From assembly GCA_001801485.1 (NCBI GenBank), contig MGXV01000060.1, positions 1 to 45,755 on the forward strand: a stretch of 45,755 nt of DNA. Direction: 5' to 3'. The stretch is from Gammaproteobacteria bacterium RIFCSPHIGHO2_12_FULL_37_14 (GTDB lineage Bacteria; Pseudomonadota; Gammaproteobacteria; DSM-16500). A model generated the notes under the pieces. That model saw only the letters and a list, made by a program, of their open reading frames with translations, did no database searches and was not told the origin of the DNA. Positions 39,295-45,755 of the stretch are shown one piece after another. How positions within the stretch are numbered: position 1 is the stretch's first letter; each line of letters starts with the position of its first letter. The position numbers were made by a program, and so were the translations under genes.

Positions 39295-40166
39295 GATGGC
39301 AGCCTTTCTGCTGCAATTTTTCCTATCTCAGCAGGTGAACGGACAATATGTACACCCGCTGCTTCTAAAACTTTAAATTTTTCAGCTGCCGTACCTTTTC
39401 CACCAGCAATAATTGCTCCTGCATGACCCATACGTTTGCCAGCAGGTGCGGTTATTCCAGCGATATAAGCAACTACTGGTTTGGTCACTTGTTGCTGAAT
39501 AAATTCAGCTGCTTCTTCTTCAGCACTTCCACCAATTTCGCCAACCATGACAATGACTTCTGTTTGTGGATCATTTTCAAAAGCAGCAAGCACATCAATA
39601 AAATTGGTGCCAGGAATAGGATCTCCGCCAATACCGACACAAGTACTTTGTCCTAAACCTAAATCCGTTGTTTGTTTAACCGCTTCATAAGTAAGCGTTC
39701 CCGATCGAGAAACAATGCCTACTTTTCCTGGTTGATGAATATATCCTGGCATAATACCAATTTTACATTCACCCGGCGTGATGACTCCAGGACAATTGGG
39801 ACCCACTAATCGAACCTCAGGATGTTGGGCAAGACAAGCTTTGACTTCCAACATATCAAGCACAGGAATCCCTTCAGTAATACAGACAATTAAACGTATT
39901 CCTGCCTCAACGGCTTCTAAAATAGAATCTTTACAAAAAGGAGCCGGCACATAAATTACTGAAGCATCCGCTTTTGTTGCTTCATAAGCTTCTTTCACTG
40001 TGTTAAATACAGGTAATCCCAAATGGGTTTGACCCCCCTTTTCTGGCGTCACACCCCCTACCATTTTGGTACCATAGGCAATAGCTTGTTCGGAGTGAAA
40101 AGTGCCTTGTTTTCCCGTAAAACCCTGACAAATAACTTTAGTGTGCCTATTAATAAAAATACTCAT
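39291..40166 (-). CDS. sucD: Succinyl-CoA synthetase, alpha subunit
   Basis: TCA-cycle ligase subunit carrying the phosphohistidine ([10 protein letters not shown]). 291 aa from ATG 40166 ([24 protein letters not shown]); the frame to 40247 extends into sucC and is not used. CoA-binding region at the N-terminus, VGPNCPGVI and SRSGTLTYE motifs. The ribosome site GAGGAAA lies in the sucC end. Confidence 0.97.
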   Translation of the reverse strand: MSIFINRHTKVICQGFTGKQGTFHSEQAIAYGTKMVGGVTPEKGGQTHLGLPVFNTVKEAYEATKADASVIYVPAPFCKDSILEAVEAGIRLIVCITEGIPVLDMLEVKACLAQHPEVRLVGPNCPGVITPGECKIGIMPGYIHQPGKVGIVSRSGTLTYEAVKQTTDLGLGQSTCVGIGGDPIPGTNFIDVLAAFENDPQTEVIVMVGEIGGSAEEEAAEFIQQQVTKPVVAYIAGITAPAGKRMGHAGAIIAGGKGTAAEKFKVLEAAGVHIVRSPAEIGKIAAERLPS

Positions 40167-40167
40167 T

Positions 40168-41331
40168 TTATTTCCTCGCCGCCTCAACCACTTTTTTTGC
40201 TGCATCAGTAAAACTATTTGCTGCAATAATATTAAGACCACTCTCACCTAATAACTTTGCGCCAATCTCAGCATTGTTTCCTTCCAAACGCACGATTACA
40301 GGTAGGGTGGTACCTATTTCAGTCACTGCGCCGATAATCCCTTCTGCAATTAAATCACAACGCACAATTCCACCAAAAATATTGATAAGAATTGCTTTTA
40401 CTTTTTGATCAGACAAAATAATTTTAAATGCCTCTGATACTCGTTCTTTCGTTGCTCCGCCACCTACATCGAGAAAATTGGCGGGACTGCCACCATGCAA
40501 CTTAATCATATCCATCGTTGCCATTGCTAAACCTGCGCCATTTACCATACAGCCAATATCACCATCCAATGCAATATAATTCAGCTCCCAATCGCGTGCA
40601 CGATTCTCACGCTCGTCTTCTTGTGATGCATCACGCATCGCACGTAATTTAGGCTGGCGATAAAGGGCATTGTCATCAATATTAATTTTGGCATCTAAAC
40701 AAAGCAAACTCCCTTGCTTGGTAATCACCAATGGATTAATTTCAAGTAAACTCAAATCATTTTCTTTAAATAATTTTCCTAACCCCATCAGAAGATTGAC
40801 AAATTGTTTAATTTGTTCGCCCTTTAAATGCAGCGCAAACGCTAATTGGCGACCTTGATAAGGCAATATCCCAACCAGTGGATCAACCACAACAGTGAGA
40901 ATTTTTTCGGGGGTTTTTTCAGCCACTTTTTCAATTTCAACCCCTCCTTCAGTCGATGCCATAAAAACAATACGTTGCTGTGATCTGTCGATAACGGCAC
41001 CGAGATATAATTCCTTTTCGATATCACAAGGTTCCTCGATCAAAACTTTATGAACTGGCTGACCTTCTGCTGTGGTTTGATACGTGACTAGCCGACTACC
41101 CAATAATGCACGCGTCACTTGTGCTAATTCATCTTTAGTTGCTACTAATTTAACACCACCTGCTTTACCTCGACCGCCAGCATGAACTTGAGCTTTCACT
41201 ACCCATCGAGGAGTGGCGAGTTTATTAGCGATGATTAATGCTTCCTCAGCATTAACAGCAATTTCTCCTTTGGCAACAGGCAATCCGTATTCAGCTAATA
41301 ATTGTTTTGCTTGATACTCATGGAGATTCAT
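40168..41331 (-). CDS. sucC: Succinyl-CoA synthetase, beta subunit
   Basis: ATP-grasp subunit giving nucleotide specificity. 387 aa: [43 protein letters not shown] and [13 protein letters not shown] signatures. It starts 5 bp after sucB and ends 1 bp before sucD. Confidence 0.97.
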   Translation of the reverse strand: MNLHEYQAKQLLAEYGLPVAKGEIAVNAEEALIIANKLATPRWVVKAQVHAGGRGKAGGVKLVATKDELAQVTRALLGSRLVTYQTTAEGQPVHKVLIEEPCDIEKELYLGAVIDRSQQRIVFMASTEGGVEIEKVAEKTPEKILTVVVDPLVGILPYQGRQLAFALHLKGEQIKQFVNLLMGLGKLFKENDLSLLEINPLVITKQGSLLCLDAKINIDDNALYRQPKLRAMRDASQEDERENRARDWELNYIALDGDIGCMVNGAGLAMATMDMIKLHGGSPANFLDVGGGATKERVSEAFKIILSDQKVKAILINIFGGIVRCDLIAEGIIGAVTEIGTTLPVIVRLEGNNAEIGAKLLGESGLNIIAANSFTDAAKKVVEAARK

Positions 41332-41336
41332 ATTCG

Positions 41337-42578
41337 TTATACCTCAAGAATTAAGCGTGCAGGATCTTCAAGTAATCCTTTAACATTAGCCAGGAAAGTA
41401 ACGGATTCCTTACCGTCAATTAATCGATGATCATAGGAAAGCGCCACATACATCATCGGTCGAATCACCACTTGGCCATTTTCAGCCACCGGCCGTTCTT
41501 GTATTTTGTGCATACCCAAAATTGCACATTGCGGTGCATTTAATAGCGGTGTAGCCATGAGTGAACCAAAGACTCCCCCATTCGTAATAGTAAACGTACC
41601 GCCTTGCATTTCTTCCAAGGTCAGCTTACCAAGACGTGCTTTTTCCGCATATTCAGCAATCTTTGCCTCGATTTCTGCAGTAGTCATCTTATCTGCATCA
41701 CGTAATACTGGCACCACCAAACCACGATCAGTGGAAACAGCTACGCCAATATCATAATAACCATGATAGATCGTATCGTTACCATCTATCGAAGCATTCA
41801 CGATAGGCGAACGTTTTAAAGCTTCGACACAGGCACGCACAAAAAATGACATAAAACCCAGACGAACCTTGTATATTTTCTCAAATTTTTCTCGGAAGCG
41901 GCTGCGTATATCAATTACTTGAGCCATATTAATTTCATTAAATGTCGTCAACATTGCAGTATTTTGTGCTACTTCTAACAAACGTTCCGCAATACGCGCT
42001 CGCATACGTGTCATCGGTACACGTTTTTCAGGACGAGCACCCGTTAGGGTGGAATCAATAGTAGAAGTGGTGACAGGTGATGCGCTGATCGCTGCCATCA
42101 CATTTTCTTTCGTGATGCGGCCGCCTTTTCCTGTCCCTTTCACTTGAGAAATATCCACTTCATGTTCTGCCACCACACGACGAACAGAGGGACTAAGCGT
42201 TGGTGATTCTTGAGAAGAACCAGATGGACTCGTTGAAGAAGGACTAGTTGGCTGTACTGGAGAGATGACACTAGCCTTTTGAGAAACTGCCGGTGCCGCT
42301 TGTTGAGCTGGCTCAGCTGTTTTCTTTTCAGCCGGTGTGGTCACCGCATCAATGAATGCAATCACTTCTTCAGCATGAACAATGCTTCCTGTTTCTTTAA
42401 GAATTTCCTTTAATACACCGTCATTTGGTGCTGGAACTTCAAGCATCACTTTATCTGTTTCAAGATCAACAATATTTTCATCACGCTTGACTGTATCGCC
42501 TGCTTTTTTATACCAAGTCGCAACGGTTGCCTCTGAAATAGATTCAGGTAACAAAGGAACTTTCACTTCTATCGACAT
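41337..42578 (-). CDS. sucB: 2-oxoglutarate dehydrogenase E2, dihydrolipoyl succinyltransferase
   Basis: Core of the 2-oxoglutarate dehydrogenase complex. 413 aa: lipoyl domain (lipoyl Lys43 in [10 protein letters not shown]), a Ser/Thr/Pro/Ala linker, peripheral subunit-binding domain ([15 protein letters not shown]...GGRITKENV) and a catalytic domain with [14 protein letters not shown] 42578 (MSIEVKVP) is preferred for AAGGA spacing; ATG 42584 is also possible. Confidence 0.96.
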   Translation of the reverse strand: MSIEVKVPLLPESISEATVATWYKKAGDTVKRDENIVDLETDKVMLEVPAPNDGVLKEILKETGSIVHAEEVIAFIDAVTTPAEKKTAEPAQQAAPAVSQKASVISPVQPTSPSSTSPSGSSQESPTLSPSVRRVVAEHEVDISQVKGTGKGGRITKENVMAAISASPVTTSTIDSTLTGARPEKRVPMTRMRARIAERLLEVAQNTAMLTTFNEINMAQVIDIRSRFREKFEKIYKVRLGFMSFFVRACVEALKRSPIVNASIDGNDTIYHGYYDIGVAVSTDRGLVVPVLRDADKMTTAEIEAKIAEYAEKARLGKLTLEEMQGGTFTITNGGVFGSLMATPLLNAPQCAILGMHKIQERPVAENGQVVIRPMMYVALSYDHRLIDGKESVTFLANVKGLLEDPARLILEV

Positions 42579-42644
42579 CACCATTTTTCCTTCTTACAGA
42601 TTTGTATCACTTTTAAAAATCAGCGGGAACCGCTGCTATACAAC

Positions 42645-45458
42645 TTACTTTAACGCTTTCATCACTAATTCATGTTGTTCTTTTTCATGGAGTGCATGAT
42701 AACCAACTGCAGATGATGCTGAAGCTGATCGACCAACATATCGTAGTATCTGTCCATCTTTTACTAGTAAGGATAGATACGCCTGTATAAACACCCAGGC
42801 TCCTTGATTTTGTGGTTCTTCTTGACACCAAATAATATCTTTAACGTGGCTATAGGGTGCAAAAATTTTTCTACAAAAAGCATCAGGGAAGGGATACAGC
42901 TGCTCGATACGAATAATAGCAACATTATCTAATTTCAATTCTCGTCTGCTCTGGAGCAATTCATAATATATCTTACCGCAACAAAAAATAACCCGCTCAA
43001 CCTTTTTACTATCTACTGGATCAACCTCTGGTATAAGCAACTGGTAACCACCCTCTGTTAAATCATCTAAATGAGAAACAACTAAGGGGTGACGTAATAA
43101 GCTCTTTGGTGTCATCACAATAAGCGGTTTGCGATAAGGCCGTAACATCTGACGACGTAATAAGTGGAAAATTTGCGCTGGTGTGGAGGGCACACAAACT
43201 TGAATATTATCTTGAGCACAGAGTTGTAAGTAGCGTTCTAAACGCGCTGATGAGTGTTCAGGGCCCTGGCCTTCGTAGCCATGAGGTAATAACATCACTA
43301 AACCGCATAATCTTCCCCACTTTTGTTCTCCTGAACTAATAAATTGATCGATGACAACTTGTGCGCCATTGGCAAAATCACCGAATTGCGCTTCCCATAT
43401 CACTAAAAAATTGGGTTCGGCGGTTGCATAACCATATTCAAAAGCTAATACCGCTTCTTCCGACAAGAGCGAATCGACCACATTAATCTGTGCTTGTTTG
43501 GCAGAAATGTGACTTAATGGAATATAGACATCATTATTAGTTTGGTTATATAAAATAACATGCCGATGTGCAAATGTACCTCGTCCAACATCCTGACCAC
43601 ATAAACGAATGGGATAGCCTTCGTCTAATAACGTTGCATACGCCATATTTTCTGCATAACCCCAATTCATGGGGACCTCACCCTTTATCATTTTCTTTTG
43701 CGTATCAAGCATTTTTTTTACTTGTGGTTGGATAACAAAACCTTCTGGCACCATCCCTAATTGAGTAGCAATTTGCTTCAATCGCTCGCCTGAGACACCA
43801 GTTTTCGTAGTCTCAGTCCAAGACTTATTCATGAATGGTTCCCAGTTCACAATAAACTCATACACCGATTTGTTTTCTACTTTTACAATAGGTTTGCCAT
43901 CATCCAACATTTGTCGATAGGTATCTGCCAATACTTTTTCAGCTTGATCTTGAATATCGCCTGCAGCCGTTAATTTTTTTGCATAAATCAAATAAGTAGC
44001 AGGCAATGATTTTATTATTTTATACATCACTGGTTGGGTCGCTGATGGTTCATCTGCTTCGTTGTGCCCATGACGCCGATAACAAACTAAATCAATGACA
44101 ACATCACGTTTGAAAGTTAGTCGATAATCAATGGCAAATAAGGCAGCAAAATAAACCGCTTCGGGATCATCTGCATTAACATGCAAAATAGGTGCTTCCA
44201 CCATCTTTGCCACATCCGTGCAATAAGTTGTAGAGCGTGCATCTTTAGGATTGCTAATCGTAAAACCAATTTGATTATTAATAACGATATGGATAGAGCC
44301 ACCCACTGTAAACCAGCGGGTTTGCGATAACTCAAACGTTTCCATGACGACACCCTGGCCTGCAAAAGCTGCATCACCATGAATTTGGATAGCGACTGCT
44401 CGCTGTTGATCGGTATCGCGACGACGTCGTTGTCTCGCTCTGACTGAGCCTTGCACAACAGGCGAAACAATTTCAAGATGCGAAGGATTAAAAGCTAATG
44501 CGATATGAATTTGGCCATAGTTAGTTTCCACATTTGATGAGTAACCCAGATGATATTTCACATCACCCGAATGAGTTGCTGATACCCCTTTTCCTTCAAA
44601 AGCAGAAAATATTTCCTTCGGTTCTTTGCCAACTATATTCACCAACACATTCAAACGACCACGATGTGCCATACCAATAATTAATTCTTTCACGCTATGT
44701 TGAGCACTTCGCTGAATAATAGTATCTAATAGCGGAATAAGACTATCACCACCTTCTAAGGAAAAACGCTTTTGTCCCACATATTTAAATCCGAGATATT
44801 TTTCTAATCCATCGGCTATCACTAATTTATCTAAAATACGTTGTTTTTCTTCTTTGCTTGGCTTGAAATTCAACCAATTTTTTTCAATACGCGTTCGTAT
44901 CCACTCTACTTCTTCAGTACGATCAATGTGCATGTATTCAAAACCAATGGTATGACAATAGCATCGACGTAAAGCTTGATAAATTTCTCGAAGAGAAGTG
45001 GAATCGGAATGAAAACTTGAAAATGAACCAACATGAAAAGATCGATCAAGATCCTTTTCTGAAAAACCATACTGCGCTAGCTCTAGATTGGGATTATGAA
45101 TTCCGTTATATAATTTCAAAGGATCGATATCGGCCTGTAAATGACCTAAGCGTCTATAAGCAGAAATTAACTCAATCACCCGTTCTTGTTGCTCTTGAAA
45201 TGGTCCAATATTGGCTGATGCTTTTTGGGATTGCCTAGCTAACTGTAAAAATTGTTCACGAATGGCGGTATGCGAGATATCAGGGGAAGGACGAGCAATG
45301 GATTGCAACAATTGATCAAAATACGATCGCCATTCTGCGGTAACCTGTTGAGGATTGGTTAAATATATTTCATATAAATCTTCTAAATAGCCCTCATTAC
45401 CAGCTTCAAGAAAAGAATCTTGTTGCCATTGTTGCATTGATTTTGATTTGAGCATCAT
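42645..45458 (-). CDS. sucA: 2-oxoglutarate dehydrogenase E1
   Basis: Thiamine-diphosphate decarboxylase subunit of the complex. About 937 aa, full length. It has MAHRGRLNVLVN, the ThDP motif (GDAAFAGQGVV...NNQIGFTIS) and the C-terminal LLPHGYEGQGPEHSSARLER block. ATG 45458 and ATG 45455 are adjacent; a TTG at 45461 also lies in frame. The order sdhB-sucA-sucB-sucC-sucD suggests one TCA operon. Confidence 0.97.
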   Translation of the reverse strand: MMLKSKSMQQWQQDSFLEAGNEGYLEDLYEIYLTNPQQVTAEWRSYFDQLLQSIARPSPDISHTAIREQFLQLARQSQKASANIGPFQEQQERVIELISAYRRLGHLQADIDPLKLYNGIHNPNLELAQYGFSEKDLDRSFHVGSFSSFHSDSTSLREIYQALRRCYCHTIGFEYMHIDRTEEVEWIRTRIEKNWLNFKPSKEEKQRILDKLVIADGLEKYLGFKYVGQKRFSLEGGDSLIPLLDTIIQRSAQHSVKELIIGMAHRGRLNVLVNIVGKEPKEIFSAFEGKGVSATHSGDVKYHLGYSSNVETNYGQIHIALAFNPSHLEIVSPVVQGSVRARQRRRRDTDQQRAVAIQIHGDAAFAGQGVVMETFELSQTRWFTVGGSIHIVINNQIGFTISNPKDARSTTYCTDVAKMVEAPILHVNADDPEAVYFAALFAIDYRLTFKRDVVIDLVCYRRHGHNEADEPSATQPVMYKIIKSLPATYLIYAKKLTAAGDIQDQAEKVLADTYRQMLDDGKPIVKVENKSVYEFIVNWEPFMNKSWTETTKTGVSGERLKQIATQLGMVPEGFVIQPQVKKMLDTQKKMIKGEVPMNWGYAENMAYATLLDEGYPIRLCGQDVGRGTFAHRHVILYNQTNNDVYIPLSHISAKQAQINVVDSLLSEEAVLAFEYGYATAEPNFLVIWEAQFGDFANGAQVVIDQFISSGEQKWGRLCGLVMLLPHGYEGQGPEHSSARLERYLQLCAQDNIQVCVPSTPAQIFHLLRRQMLRPYRKPLIVMTPKSLLRHPLVVSHLDDLTEGGYQLLIPEVDPVDSKKVERVIFCCGKIYYELLQSRRELKLDNVAIIRIEQLYPFPDAFCRKIFAPYSHVKDIIWCQEEPQNQGAWVFIQAYLSLLVKDGQILRYVGRSASASSAVGYHALHEKEQHELVMKALK

Positions 45459-45487
45459 CAAACTACTACTCTTTTAAATATAGAAAT

Positions 45488-45496
45488 ATTGTACCA
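45488..45496 (-). promoter_or_regulatory. Putative extended -10 promoter of sucA
   Basis: TGGTACAAT on the minus strand (TGn plus TACAAT), about 30 bp before the sucA ATG. The -35 region is poor. The rest of the 175-bp sdhB-sucA gap shows only a short inverted repeat at 45531-45549 (GCGCAAGCT/AGCTTGTGC). Confidence 0.3.
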
Positions 45497-45633
45497 TTCT
45501 GTGTTTATTCTCTAGCGCAAAAAAAGTTTAGCGCAAGCTAAGCTTGTGCAGTCAAAATGCATGAGCGTGGAGCATTAGCATAACATTTGTATCTGATAAA
45601 AATCTTATTATTATAATAGTTTACAACAAAAAA

Positions 45634-45755
45634 TTAAACAGATTCCTTAAGAATTTCATCTTTAATATTATTGATAGCTTCTAAGGGATTTAAATCTTTT
45701 GGGCAAACATCCACGCAATTCATAATACCACGACAACGATAAAGACTAAATGGGT
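45634..45755 (-). CDS. sdhB: Succinate dehydrogenase iron-sulfur subunit, partial (C-terminal 40 residues)
   Basis: Only the C-terminal end lies in the window. [20 protein letters not shown] contains the last cysteines of the 4Fe-4S/3Fe-4S sites, followed by [14 protein letters not shown], as in SdhB. The start is beyond the right edge. It lies upstream of sucA on the same strand. Confidence 0.93.
   Translation of the reverse strand, partial: PFSLYRCRGIMNCVDVCPKDLNPLEAINNIKDEILKESV

Noticed and set aside
45640..45665. CTTAAG followed by AT-rich sequence, resembling a PmrA half-site
   Set aside because: It lies within the sdhB coding end and has no second CTTAA 11 bp away.

Overview
The window looks like a chromosomal segment of an AT-rich gammaproteobacterium of the Legionellales type (Coxiella, Legionella, Rickettsiella, Aquicella or Berkiella relatives), probably an intracellular host-associated bacterium. 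The reasons are: housekeeping proteins and gene orders of gammaproteobacterial type (rpmF-plsX-fabHDG-acpP-fabF-mltG-tmk-holB-tatD; lapAB; sdhB-sucABCD), a CBU_0592-family small membrane protein, eukaryote-like F-box and degenerate ankyrin-type proteins, and direct-repeat CTTAA elements 11 bp apart. Those elements match the PmrA box that controls Dot/Icm type IV effectors in Coxiella and Legionella. The species cannot be named from the sequence alone.

Layout. (1) 1-5145, minus: the first 1715 codons of a giant protein that runs off the left edge, with leucine-rich-repeat-like segments followed by a transglutaminase-like Cys-His-Asp domain. (2) 5350-20280, minus: a long housekeeping block in transcription order yceD, rpmF, plsX, fabH, (401-aa membrane protein), fabD, fabG, acpP, fabF, mltG, tmk, holB, (568-aa F-box repeat protein), tatD, lolC/E-type, lolD. 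The two genes in brackets are foreign-looking additions. A strong TTGACA-N17-TACAAT promoter starts the block and would give a leaderless yceD mRNA. (3) 20504-24792, plus: two large coiled-coil membrane proteins, each behind a PmrA-like box with a -10 at the same spacing. (4) 25035-28992, plus: nrdA-nrdB (class I ribonucleotide reductase) with an NrdR box, then a convergent CBU_0592-family gene. (5) 29371-35286: an accessory cluster of six genes: a 196-aa unknown, a YopT-like (C58) cysteine protease candidate, two divergent F-box plus ankyrin-like paralogues separated by a small palindromic element and a PmrA-like box, a 285-aa unknown, and a 363-aa protein with LOG/SLOG-like features. (6) 35283-39113, minus: dusA, lapB, lapA (overlapping) and serS. 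(7) 39134-39294: a five-hairpin repeat cluster. (8) 39291-45755, minus: sucD, sucC, sucB, sucA and the C-terminal end of sdhB (TCA cycle).

How it fits together: envelope and lipid synthesis (fab, mltG, lol, lap), DNA precursor supply (tmk, nrdAB) and the TCA cycle form the core. Around and inside these conserved operons sit at least nine candidate secreted or host-directed proteins. Three or four of them carry PmrA-like boxes, so the window appears to contain a dispersed, co-regulated effector set. No tRNA, rRNA, CRISPR array or transposase gene was seen.
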